From: Betaproteobacteria bacterium SG8_40
Lineage (GTDB): Bacteria; Pseudomonadota; Gammaproteobacteria; Burkholderiales; Eutrophovitaceae
Reading direction: 5' to 3'
Assembly (NCBI GenBank): GCA_001304425.1
Contig: LJTS01000051.1
Coordinates: 1 to 20,067 of the forward strand
DNA: 20,067 bases
In this document: one piece after another, positions 11,652-19,115 of the stretch
Position numbering within the stretch: position 1 is the stretch's first letter
Layout of the letters: each line of letters opens with the position of its first letter
Position numbers and translations under genes: made by a program
The notes under the pieces: model-generated
The model's input: the letters and a program-made list of their open reading frames with translations, nothing else
Databases searched by the model: none
What the model was told of the DNA's origin: nothing

Positions 11652-13251
11652 CGTTGCCATGCAATTGGCAAAACCGTTGCGGCGCAATCCTCGTGAAATC
11701 GCCCAGGGCATCGTCAATGCCTTGCCCGAATCACCATTGTTGCGCAAGGCCGAGGTCGCCGGCGCCGGATTCATCAACCTGTTTCTGGACCTTTCCGTTC
11801 GCCAGCAGGCTGTCCCCGCCATACTCAATGCTGCGTCTGATTATGGCCGTTGCGCGCTTGGCAATGGCAAGAAAGTCCAGGTTGAGTTTGTATCGGCCAA
11901 CCCCACCGGACCGCTGCATGTTGGCCATGGCCGGGGGGCAGCCTACGGTGCCAGCCTGGCAAATATCCTGGACGCTGCCGGATACGCCGTCACGCGCGAG
12001 TATTACGTCAATGACGCGGGACGCCAGATGGACATTCTGGCGCTGTCGACCTGGTTGCGCTATCTCGAGATGGAAGGTCAGAAGCTGTCGTTTCCTGCCA
12101 ATGCCTATCAGGGCGCGTATGTTCGCGACATGGCGAGTGCAATCCGTCAACAGCATGGAGGGCGCTACGTTCACGAAGCCGCAGGGGTTTACTCTGATGC
12201 CCCGTCATCGGCCACAGACGCCGAAGCGCATCTTGATGCATTGATTGACAAGGCCAAATCGCTGCTGGGGCCAGACTATGCCTACATTCATGACTTTGTC
12301 CTGACCGAGCAGCTTGGAGACTGCCGCAACGACTTGCTCGAGTTTGGCGTTGAATTCGACGTCTGGTACTCGGAAAAGTCGCTTTTCGACGCCGGCCTGG
12401 TGGGAAAGGCAATGCGGCGTCTTGAAGACGAAGGCCACCTCTACCAACAGGATGGCGCGATGTGGTTTCGGTCAAGCGCGTTTGGCGACGAAAAAGACCG
12501 GGTCGTGCAGCGCGATAACGGGCAGTACACGTATTTTGCGTCGGATATCGCGTACCACGTCAATAAGATCGAACGTGGTTTCGAACAGCTGATCGACGTT
12601 TGGGGCGCGGACCATCACGGCTACGTGGCGAGAGTCAAAGGCGCTTTGGAAGCGATGGGCCAGGAACCGGACCGGCTGACGGTGGCCCTCGTCCAGTTTG
12701 CGGTTCTGTATCGTGGAGGCCAGAAAGTCGCCATGTCGACGCGCTCCGGAGAATTTGTCACCCTGCGCCAGCTTCGTCAGGAAGTCGGCAATGATGCCGC
12801 GCGATTTTTCTACGTGCTGCGCAAGAGTGACCAGCACCTTGATTTCGATCTTGATCTTGCGAAGTCACAAAGCAACGAGAACCCTGTTTACTACATTCAG
12901 TACGCCCATGCGCGATGTTCGAGCGTTCTCGAGAAATGGGGAGGTGACGCAGGCGTTCTTGTCAACGCTGATACCACTCTGCTCGTTGAAGACAGTGAAG
13001 TGGTTTGTATGCAAAAACTTCTAGACCTGCCTGAAGTAGTCGAATCCGCGGCGCGCGATCTTGCGCCGCATATCCTTGCTTTTTATCTGAGAGAGCTGGC
13101 AGCGGAATTTCATAGTTACTACAACGCCACACCCATCCTCACCAGCGACAAGGCAGTGCGTGAAGCCCGCTTGTCACTGGTCGCGAGCATCAGGCAGGTT
13201 TTGCGCAACGGCCTGGTGCTGCTCGGGGTGAGCGCACCGGATAAGATGTAG
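11554..13251 (+). CDS. argS: Arginyl-tRNA synthetase, with doubtful 5' end
   Basis: ArgS charges tRNA-Arg with arginine in the cytoplasm. It is a class I synthetase. From ATG 11554 the product has 565 residues. The N-terminal tRNA-binding domain is seen in LERPKAAGHGEYACN. The HIGH-type motif is HVGH (122-125) within NPTGPLHVGHGRGAAYG. The KMSKS position is replaced by MSTRSG (394-399), as is common in ArgRS. The DALR anticodon-binding domain follows YYIQYAHARC. ATG 11554 is the first start in this frame after the TAA at 11479-11481, but it lacks a ribosome-binding site and omits about a dozen residues of the usual first helix. A better N-terminus lies in another frame at 11517. The enzyme body is intact, so I annotate it as a gene and not a pseudogene. 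Confidence 0.93.
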   Translation: MQLALTNSLPQAPEVKLMLERPKAAGHGEYACNVAMQLAKPLRRNPREIAQGIVNALPESPLLRKAEVAGAGFINLFLDLSVRQQAVPAILNAASDYGRCALGNGKKVQVEFVSANPTGPLHVGHGRGAAYGASLANILDAAGYAVTREYYVNDAGRQMDILALSTWLRYLEMEGQKLSFPANAYQGAYVRDMASAIRQQHGGRYVHEAAGVYSDAPSSATDAEAHLDALIDKAKSLLGPDYAYIHDFVLTEQLGDCRNDLLEFGVEFDVWYSEKSLFDAGLVGKAMRRLEDEGHLYQQDGAMWFRSSAFGDEKDRVVQRDNGQYTYFASDIAYHVNKIERGFEQLIDVWGADHHGYVARVKGALEAMGQEPDRLTVALVQFAVLYRGGQKVAMSTRSGEFVTLRQLRQEVGNDAARFFYVLRKSDQHLDFDLDLAKSQSNENPVYYIQYAHARCSSVLEKWGGDAGVLVNADTTLLVEDSEVVCMQKLLDLPEVVESAARDLAPHILAFYLRELAAEFHSYYNATPILTSDKAVREARLSLVASIRQVLRNGLVLLGVSAPDKM

Positions 13252-13260
13252 ACTTCGAGC

Positions 13261-13821
13261 ATGAGCCGCGACTACAGAAAGAAAAGCAAAGCTCCGGGTG
13301 GTCGGCCAATGAGTGTTGGTATCCTGATCGGGCTGCTCCTGGGTTTGGTGATTGCGATCGGAGTGGCTCTGTATATCAACAGAGGTCCGAGTCCGTTCGT
13401 GGACAAGGTCAAGCCGGTGCCTGCTGTGCCCGGCCCGATGTCTGCGAAGAAGGAAACCGCACAGCAGAAGCCGGAAGAAATCAAGCTTGAATTCGATTTC
13501 TACAAGATACTGCCCGGATGGGAAGAAGCCGTTACTGACCGTCAATTCAAGCGGCCTGGATCAACCGGCGACAAGGAGATCTATTTTCTTCAGGTCGCGG
13601 CGTTTCCAAAGCCCGCGGATGCGGACAATCTGAAAGCGCGTCTGGCGCTGTCGGGCATCGAGTCAAAGATCCAGACGGCCGAGCTGCCTGATGGCAGCAT
13701 CTGGCACCGTGTCAGGATCGGTCCGTTCGTCGACCAGAATGAACTAAACGAATCGCGGCAGGCTCTGAAAGAATTGAACCTCGAAGCGAACTTGATCAAG
13801 GTGCGTCAACCGGGCCAGTGA
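13261..13821 (+). CDS. SPOR-domain inner-membrane protein (FtsN-like)
   Basis: This is a single-pass membrane protein of 186 residues with a periplasmic peptidoglycan-binding SPOR domain. Such domains bind denuded glycan strands, often at the division septum. A basic N-terminus (SRDYRKKSK) precedes one transmembrane helix at about 18-39. A proline- and lysine-rich linker follows, then the FDFYKILPG motif (78-86), often seen in these proteins. The SPOR domain spans about 107-183 and begins YFLQVAAF, with IWHRVRIGPF in the middle. It starts nine bases after the argS stop, so they are probably co-transcribed. I would not call it ftsN itself: overall resemblance is limited to architecture. Confidence 0.88.
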   Translation: MSRDYRKKSKAPGGRPMSVGILIGLLLGLVIAIGVALYINRGPSPFVDKVKPVPAVPGPMSAKKETAQQKPEEIKLEFDFYKILPGWEEAVTDRQFKRPGSTGDKEIYFLQVAAFPKPADADNLKARLALSGIESKIQTAELPDGSIWHRVRIGPFVDQNELNESRQALKELNLEANLIKVRQPGQ

Positions 13822-13850
13822 ATCAGGGAAACACACTAGAGAGAAAGAGT

Positions 13851-14483
13851 ATGAAAAGACTAATTGCGTTTGTAGCGGCGTTGATTGTTTCAACCAGCGT
13901 TTTCGGCCAGGGCGCGCCCGTGGCAGGCAAGGAGTATCGGCTGATCGATCCGCCGCAGCCTGTCTCCGGCAGTCAGGTCGAGGTGCTCGAGTTTTTCAGC
14001 TATGTTTGCCCCCATTGTGATCAATTCGAGCCCTTGTTGAATAGCTGGCTGTCGAGCAAGCCCGAGGGCGTGAAGTTCAGTCACGTGCCGGCCGTATTCA
14101 ACCAGCGTATGGTTCCCTATGCGAAACTCTATTACACGCTGGAGGAAACCGGGTTGTTGCCGGACCTGCACTCCAAGGTCTACGACGCGATCCACCGCCA
14201 GGGAAACAACCTTGCGGATCGCGAAGCGATCATGAAGTGGGCGGCGGCGCAGAACGTGGACATGAAACAATTTGAAGCCGTCTACGATTCGTTCGGCGTC
14301 GGCAACAAGGTCCAGCGGGCCATGCAGCTGGCGCGCAATTACCGAATTCCGGGAACGCCTTACCTGATTGTCAATGGCAAGTATCTGACGGGCCCCGGCA
14401 TGACAATGAGGCCCGATGGCCGCGGCGTCGATGCGCAGCGTTTCGTGGTCGTGCTCAACACCCTGATCGAGATGGAGCGCTAG
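13851..14483 (+). CDS. dsbA: Thiol:disulfide interchange protein DsbA
   Basis: DsbA introduces disulfide bonds into proteins as they reach the periplasm and is re-oxidised by DsbB. The product has 210 residues. A signal peptide covers about 1-20 (basic MKRL, hydrophobic core, then VFGQG). The thioredoxin-like domain begins near residue 27. The active site is Cys53-Pro-His-Cys56, the same CPHC as in E. coli DsbA. The cis-proline is Pro170 in GTPYLIVNG. I chose ATG 13851, preceded by the purine-rich GAGAAAGAG. An in-frame GTG at 13818 would put charged residues before the signal peptide and overlap the SPOR gene. dsbB is not in the window. Confidence 0.95.
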   Translation: MKRLIAFVAALIVSTSVFGQGAPVAGKEYRLIDPPQPVSGSQVEVLEFFSYVCPHCDQFEPLLNSWLSSKPEGVKFSHVPAVFNQRMVPYAKLYYTLEETGLLPDLHSKVYDAIHRQGNNLADREAIMKWAAAQNVDMKQFEAVYDSFGVGNKVQRAMQLARNYRIPGTPYLIVNGKYLTGPGMTMRPDGRGVDAQRFVVVLNTLIEMER

Positions 14484-14518
14484 TCGTAACGGGGAGCGGA
14501 CCCTTCGCCCGGATTCGC

Positions 14519-15151
14519 GTGAACTGGCGGACCGCTGTTTTCGTCTGTGTGCTTGCGCTGTCGGGCACGGCGGCAGCGGAACTGACAGAGGGCCGGGACT
14601 ATGTGCAGATCGACCCGGTTCCGGCGGGCACCGGTGAACGTATCGAGGTCATCGAGTTCTTCTTTTATGGCTGCGAAACGTGTTATCGGATCGAGCCGAT
14701 GTTGCGCGACTGGGTGTTGCAGCGCGAGTCACTCATTGACTTCAAACTGATGCCGGCATTGCGCCGCAGTGCCTGGATACCCCTGAGTGATCTCTTTTTT
14801 TCGCTTCATGCGCTCGGTTTGCTGCCGCGGTTTCATGACCAGGTTTATATAGCGATACATGAGCAGGGCCGGCGACTCACGTCACGGCGCGAACAGGTCA
14901 AATGGGCGGTGGATAATGGCATCGATGAAGCGGTGTTTGAGAACACCGTCGAATCAGATGCGGTAGCGATTGCAACACAGCGGGCCAGGGATGCCACCGT
15001 CGCTTACGGAATCAGAGTGACGCCATCGATAGTCGTTGACGGACGCTATCTCACTACCGGTGCAATGATCGGTAACGCGTCGCGCGTGTCGCCGGTGCTT
15101 GACCAGTTGCTGGAGTTGGCGAGCGCTACACGCAGCGGTATTGCCCGGTGA
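14519..15151 (+). CDS. Second DsbA-like periplasmic thioredoxin-fold protein with CETC active site
   Basis: This is a paralogue of the preceding DsbA with the same mature layout and length (210 residues). It has a signal peptide at about 1-20 (VFVCVLALSGTAAA then ELTEG). The active site is Cys52-Glu-Thr-Cys55, and the cis-proline is Pro169 in VTPSIVVDG. The two proteins share the frame GxxYxxID, EVxEFF, LGLLP and GxYLT, so they look like a tandem duplication that diverged. Loss of the Pro-His dipeptide between the cysteines should change the redox potential. Its role, as oxidase, reductase or isomerase, cannot be told from sequence. The GTG start 14519 is inferred from the signal peptide. The nearest purine-rich site, GGGGAG, is 22 bases away, which is too far to be typical. 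Confidence 0.85.
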   Translation: MNWRTAVFVCVLALSGTAAAELTEGRDYVQIDPVPAGTGERIEVIEFFFYGCETCYRIEPMLRDWVLQRESLIDFKLMPALRRSAWIPLSDLFFSLHALGLLPRFHDQVYIAIHEQGRRLTSRREQVKWAVDNGIDEAVFENTVESDAVAIATQRARDATVAYGIRVTPSIVVDGRYLTTGAMIGNASRVSPVLDQLLELASATRSGIAR

Positions 15152-15921
15152 GCATACCGAAAAGTGTTGTCATCACCGGAGCATCGAGCGGCATCGGTCG
15201 GGCGCTTGCCATTGAATACGCGCGGCGCGGCGCGACGCTAGGCCTGATCGCGCGGCGATCGCAATTGCTCGACGAACTGGCCGCAGCGTTGCCGGTCGCT
15301 TCCTATTGCTATCCGGTTGACGTTCGCGATGCCGGGGGCTTGAGCGAAGCGGCGCAGGATTTCGTCGATCGTGCCGGCTGTCCGGACATCGTCATTGCCG
15401 GCGCAGGTGTCTCGGCGGGTACCTTGACCGCCGATCCGGGCGACAGCGGTGTCTTCGAGGAGATACTTTCGATCAACGTGACCGGAATGATGCGCACGTT
15501 CCAGCCTTTCGTCGATCTGATGCGTGGCCAACGACGAGGTGTCCTGGCAGGCATTGCCAGTGTCGCGGGATTTCGTGGCCTGCCGGGTGCATCAGCGTAT
15601 TGCGCATCGAAATCAGCGGCGATTACCTATCTGGAAAGCCTGCGCCTGGAAATGCGCCAGCATGGCGTCAGGGTCGTGACCATTTGTCCGGGATATGTCG
15701 TGACGCCAATGACCGCGGTGAATCCCTACCCCATGCCCTTTATGATAGATGCAGACAGGGCTGCGCGCATCATTGCCGACGCCATTGCCAGTGGCAAGCG
15801 TTTCCATGTGTTGCCATGGCAAATGGCGCTCGTTGGATGGCTACTGCGCCACCTGCCGCGTCCCGTCTACGACGCGGTTTTCATGCGTGCGCCACGCAAG
15901 CCGCGCCGCAGCGAGACCTGA
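15148..15921 (+). CDS. Short-chain dehydrogenase/reductase (SDR family)
   Basis: This is a classical SDR oxidoreductase of 257 residues. The substrate is unknown. The cofactor motif TGASSGIG lies at 10-17, and the arginines in LIARRSQ suggest NADP(H). The catalytic set is Asn110 (SINVTG), Ser138 (IASVAG), Tyr151 and Lys155 (YCASK). The family's N-A-G motif is altered to A-G-A-G, with Gly85 where Asn is usual. A basic and aromatic C-terminal tail (about 220-250, WQMALVGWLLRHLPRPVY) could associate with the membrane. The GTG start overlaps the TGA of the second DsbA-like gene by four bases, so the two are translationally coupled. That coupling does not by itself imply a shared function. Confidence 0.92.
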   Translation: MSIPKSVVITGASSGIGRALAIEYARRGATLGLIARRSQLLDELAAALPVASYCYPVDVRDAGGLSEAAQDFVDRAGCPDIVIAGAGVSAGTLTADPGDSGVFEEILSINVTGMMRTFQPFVDLMRGQRRGVLAGIASVAGFRGLPGASAYCASKSAAITYLESLRLEMRQHGVRVVTICPGYVVTPMTAVNPYPMPFMIDADRAARIIADAIASGKRFHVLPWQMALVGWLLRHLPRPVYDAVFMRAPRKPRRSET

Positions 15922-15949
15922 ACGCACCGAAAAAAACCCTAATCGTTCT

Positions 15950-15961
15950 CGCCAGTTGGCG
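15950..15961. terminator. Small hairpin in the convergent SDR/HAD junction
   Basis: CGCC (15950-15953) and GGCG (15958-15961) pair around AGTT, or as five pairs around GT. Seen from the - strand, a T7 run (15930-15936 on the complementary strand) lies about 13 bases after it. That is too far for a canonical intrinsic terminator. Because two genes converge here, some termination is expected, so I report it as a weak candidate. Confidence 0.2.
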
Positions 15962-15978
15962 GGCAACCGTGGCTTCCG

Positions 15979-16647
15979 TCAAAGCTCCATGCCCAGCAGG
16001 TTGCCGAGTTCGGCGAGTGCTGCGTCGGGGTCGGTCACTTTGATGGTGCGCATGCCCATCAAGCGGGCCGGTTTGAGATTGGTTCCGAGATCGTCCAGAA
16101 ATACCGCTTCCGCGGGTTCGATGGACAAGCGATTGCACGCCAGTTCAAAGAACGCTTTCTCGGGCTTGCGTGCGCCAATCTTTGACGATTCGATCACCTG
16201 GTCGAACAGCGCCAGAGCATCACGCCACTCTCGATCCCTTGCCGTGCCGCTCGCCAGGTCCGTTGCGGCTGTGAGCGCTTCACGGTTACGAAAATTGTTC
16301 GTCAGGCAGGCGGTGATAAAACGGCCACGGCAGCGCTGCACTGCCTGGACCATGCGCGGGCGAACCTGTCCATAGACAAGTTCGACCACTTCCAGCCCAC
16401 GAACATCATGTCCCGCAGCACGCGCTTCCCGCGCGAATGCTTCGTCGAACGCCTCTGCCGTCAGTTCGCCGCGCTCGAAACGCGCCCAGGCGTTGTCGTC
16501 CGCGTTACTGCGATTGATGCCCTGGATAAACGCGTCCGGTAGTCCGCGTTCCCGTTCGAAGCGGTGGAAGGCCTCAAAGGGGCTGGTCGTGATGACGCCG
16601 CCGAAGTCGAACAGTACCGCGCGAATGGGTGTGTTTTTCAAACCCAC
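15979..16647 (-). CDS. HAD superfamily (subfamily IA) hydrolase
   Basis: This is a 222-residue haloacid-dehalogenase-type hydrolase, probably a small-molecule phosphatase in the cytoplasm. The substrate is unknown. Motif I is Asp14 in FDFGGVI, with Gly16 where the second Asp of DxD usually stands. The YihX and epoxide-hydrolase-N-terminal-like members also have this change. Motif II is Thr116 in LTNN, motif III is Lys161 in ARKP, and motif IV is Asp185-Asp186 in FLDD. A helical cap lies at about 20-90. The GTG start at 16647 directly abuts the TAG of the TPR gene (TAGGTG), with a weak ribosome-binding site, so it probably depends on translation of the TPR gene. Confidence 0.87.
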   Translation of the reverse strand: MGLKNTPIRAVLFDFGGVITTSPFEAFHRFERERGLPDAFIQGINRSNADDNAWARFERGELTAEAFDEAFAREARAAGHDVRGLEVVELVYGQVRPRMVQAVQRCRGRFITACLTNNFRNREALTAATDLASGTARDREWRDALALFDQVIESSKIGARKPEKAFFELACNRLSIEPAEAVFLDDLGTNLKPARLMGMRTIKVTDPDAALAELGNLLGMEL

Positions 16648-17118
16648 CTACTGCGTCTTGAATGCATCGACCGCGCGTTTGAGTTCCTTGTATTCCTCGC
16701 ACGGAATCGGCGTGCATAGCCTTGCCAGTTCCGCGAGATGCTGTTCCGCACTGCTGAGGTCGTTTTTCATCAGGTAAGCCTCGCCCAGATACTCGTGCGT
16801 CGGCTTGTGGGACGGATCGATTTCGAGCGCGCGCTCATAATGCCGGAATGCAGCGTCCAGATTTCCCGACTGGCGGTAGGCATAACCGAGAAAATTGTGG
16901 GTGTCTGCACTGTCGGGATACGTCTCGGCAGTCTTGCTCAGGACTTCGATCGCCGTCGCCCAGTCGCCCGATTCGATGGCGGCTTTGCCTGCCACAAAAC
17001 CCGGATCATCGGTAGCCGAGTCGTCCGTATCGCCCAGATTGGCCGATGCGACCGACCCGAGCAGGCACAGCGACAGGATAGCGAAGCCTTCGAACAGATG
17101 TCGCGCGATTCGTAACAT
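16648..17118 (-). CDS. Exported tetratricopeptide-repeat protein
   Basis: This is a 156-residue protein with a signal peptide (about 1-26, ending SVASA before NLGD) and then an acidic spacer. About three TPR units follow, at roughly 38-71, 72-105 and 106-135, with canonical stretches such as ADTHNFLGYAYRQSG and AFRHYERALEIDPSH. TPRs mediate protein contacts, and the partner is unknown. The C-terminus has two cysteines, Cys135 and Cys140, before EEYKELKRAV. This ending occurs in many small proteobacterial TPR proteins and may form a disulfide in the periplasm. ATG 17118 has a strong GGGGGAG six bases upstream. It lies 92 bp after glmS and is joined end to end with the HAD gene. Confidence 0.88.
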   Translation of the reverse strand: MLRIARHLFEGFAILSLCLLGSVASANLGDTDDSATDDPGFVAGKAAIESGDWATAIEVLSKTAETYPDSADTHNFLGYAYRQSGNLDAAFRHYERALEIDPSHKPTHEYLGEAYLMKNDLSSAEQHLAELARLCTPIPCEEYKELKRAVDAFKTQ

Positions 17119-17141
17119 GATTTCTCCCCCTGTTTGTTTGG

Positions 17142-17168
17142 CGGCTGCGCCGCTTCGCGGCGCGGCCG
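17142..17168. repeat. Strong GC-rich hairpin between glmS and the TPR gene
   Basis: GCGCCGC (17147-17153) and GCGGCGC (17157-17163) are perfect 7-bp complements around TTC. Four further outer pairs form after one T/G wobble, making a 12-bp stem. On the transcribed (-) strand the apex reads GCGAAGC, a very stable mini-hairpin. No T run follows in either direction, so it is not a classical terminator. It could be an attenuator or RNA-processing element that lowers TPR-HAD expression relative to glmS. Confidence 0.45.
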
Positions 17169-17210
17169 ACCTGCATTTCAGGCCGCCGCCGGAGAGGTCC
17201 TGGCGGTTGC

Positions 17211-19040
17211 CTATTCTACGGTGACGGACTTTGCCAGGTTTCTCGGCTTGTCGACGTCCGTGCCCTTTACCAGTGCCGCATGATACGCAAGAAGCTGCAG
17301 TGGCACAGTATGCAGTATAGGACTCAGATGTCCGGCGTGCTCGATCATCGGAATGACGTGAACTCCGGGGGAGGAGTGTATCTGTGAATCTGCGTCGGCG
17401 AACACGTACAACTCGCCGCCACGCGCGCTGACTTCCTGCAGGTTCGACTTGAGCTTTTCAAGCAGGGCGTCATTAGGGGCGATCGTGATGACCGGCATGT
17501 CCTTGTCAACCAGTGCCAGCGGGCCATGCTTCAGTTCGCCCGCAGGGTAGGCTTCCGCATGGATGTAGGAAATCTCCTTGAGTTTCAGAGCGCCTTCGAG
17601 CGCTATCGGATAATGCACCCCGCGCCCGAGGAACAGCGCGTTGTGTTTTGTCGAAAAACGTTCGGCCCATTCCTTTACCTGCGGTTCCAGCGAAAGCACG
17701 TGATTCAGGGCTGCGGGCAGGTGTCTCAGTGACTGTATGTGACTGCGTTCCTCCTCGGCAGTCAGTTGCCCCCTGGTCTTTGCCAGCACGAGGGTCAGCA
17801 GGAAAAGCGCAGACAACTGAGTGGTGAAAGCCTTGGTGGAGGCAACCCCGATTTCCGGGCCGGCCCGGGTAAGAAACCGCAGCGCGGCATGGCGAATCAG
17901 CGAGGATTCCGGGACGTTGCAGATTGCCAGCGTGCGTTCCTGTCCAAGTGACTTGGCGTGCTGGAGGGCGGCAATGGTGTCGGCGGTCTCGCCCGACTGC
18001 GAAATGGTGATGATCAGCGCGTTGGGATTCGGTACGGTCGTGCGATAGCGGAATTCGGACGCGATTTCAACGGAGCATGGCAATCCGGCAATGGCTTCGA
18101 TCCAGTAACGTGCCGTCAAGCCTGCGTGGTAACTCGTTCCGCAGGCAAGGATGGTGACTGACTGGACGCCGGAAAGCACTTCTTCGGCTTCGGCGCCGAA
18201 CAGTTGCGGGACAATCGATTGTGCGCCAACCACCATTTCCAGCGTCGCGGCGACGGCGCCCGGCTGCTCGAATATTTCCTTCTGCATGTAGTGCTGATAC
18301 GGGCCAAGTTCCACCGCATCGGCACTGAGCTGGCTCTCATGCACCGGTCGGTCTACCTCTTCGCCGGCACGGTCGGTGATCCGGTATCCGTCGCGGCGCA
18401 ATTCGACGACGTCACCTTCTTCAAGATAGACCATTCGCTTGGTCACTTGCAGCAGGGCCGAAGCGTCGCTGGCGCAGAACTGCTCACCATCGCCAAGTCC
18501 CAATAGCAGAGGCGCACCCTGCCGGGCCACGATCATCCGGTCTGGTTCGTTCTCGGACAGGACGGCGATTGCGAACGCTCCCTCCAGTTCACTTACCGCG
18601 TGCCGTACCGCATCGAACAGATCCTCGGCATCCTCGAGATGGGAGTGCACCAGGTGCGCAACGACTTCCGTGTCGGTGTCGGAATCAAATACGTACCCGG
18701 CTTTGATCAGCCGGGCGCGAATACGCTCATGGTTCTCGATAATTCCGTTATGGACGATCGCCAGCCCGTCGCGGCTGATGTGCGGATGCGCGTTGCGCTC
18801 GCTCGGCGCGCCATGCGTTGCCCATCGGGTGTGGGCAATGCCGGACAGCCCGGTAAGGCTGCTCTGCGCAGCTCTTTCGGCGAGTCCGCAAACACGGCCG
18901 ACGCTGCGCAATCTGTGCAATCCGTTGTTGAGTACCGCAAGGCCAGCGGAATCGTAGCCCCGGTACTCGAGTTTACGCAGACCTTCCAGCAGCACCGGGA
19001 CAATGTCGCGTGCTGCAATCGCCCCTACGATTCCACACAT
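17211..19040 (-). CDS. glmS: Glutamine--fructose-6-phosphate aminotransferase (isomerizing)
   Basis: GlmS makes glucosamine 6-phosphate from fructose 6-phosphate and glutamine, the first step towards UDP-GlcNAc for peptidoglycan and lipopolysaccharide. The product is 609 residues, the same length as in E. coli. Cys2 (MCGIVGAIA) is the amidotransferase nucleophile after removal of Met1. KLEYRGYDSAGLA and the TRWATHGAPSERNAHPH region belong to that domain (about 1-240). Two SIS sugar-isomerase domains follow, with ACGTSYHAGLTARYW, TISQSGETADT and SYIHAEAYPAGELKHGPLALVD. The C-terminal loop ends NLAKSVTVE with its catalytic lysine. The 75 bp between glmU and ATG 19040 show no terminator, so the two genes are probably one operon. 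No glmS ribozyme is evident. Confidence 0.98.
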   Translation of the reverse strand: MCGIVGAIAARDIVPVLLEGLRKLEYRGYDSAGLAVLNNGLHRLRSVGRVCGLAERAAQSSLTGLSGIAHTRWATHGAPSERNAHPHISRDGLAIVHNGIIENHERIRARLIKAGYVFDSDTDTEVVAHLVHSHLEDAEDLFDAVRHAVSELEGAFAIAVLSENEPDRMIVARQGAPLLLGLGDGEQFCASDASALLQVTKRMVYLEEGDVVELRRDGYRITDRAGEEVDRPVHESQLSADAVELGPYQHYMQKEIFEQPGAVAATLEMVVGAQSIVPQLFGAEAEEVLSGVQSVTILACGTSYHAGLTARYWIEAIAGLPCSVEIASEFRYRTTVPNPNALIITISQSGETADTIAALQHAKSLGQERTLAICNVPESSLIRHAALRFLTRAGPEIGVASTKAFTTQLSALFLLTLVLAKTRGQLTAEEERSHIQSLRHLPAALNHVLSLEPQVKEWAERFSTKHNALFLGRGVHYPIALEGALKLKEISYIHAEAYPAGELKHGPLALVDKDMPVITIAPNDALLEKLKSNLQEVSARGGELYVFADADSQIHSSPGVHVIPMIEHAGHLSPILHTVPLQLLAYHAALVKGTDVDKPRNLAKSVTVE

Positions 19041-19115
19041 GGCAAGAATGCTTTCTCAATGTCGTTGTGCATCCCGATGTCCAAGGCATGAAACATACCA
19101 ACGAAGGACGCCGCT

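Noticed and set aside
15749..16375. 208-codon + strand frame bridging the SDR and HAD genes
   Set aside because: It overlaps the SDR 3' end out of frame and the HAD gene in antisense, both supported by motifs. Its translation is low-complexity and rich in arginine and serine.
19041..19115. glmS ribozyme or GlmZ-type site between glmU and glmS
   Set aside because: The gap is only 75 bp, too short for the glmS ribozyme. I see no matching conserved core. The ribozyme is also mainly known from Gram-positive bacteria.
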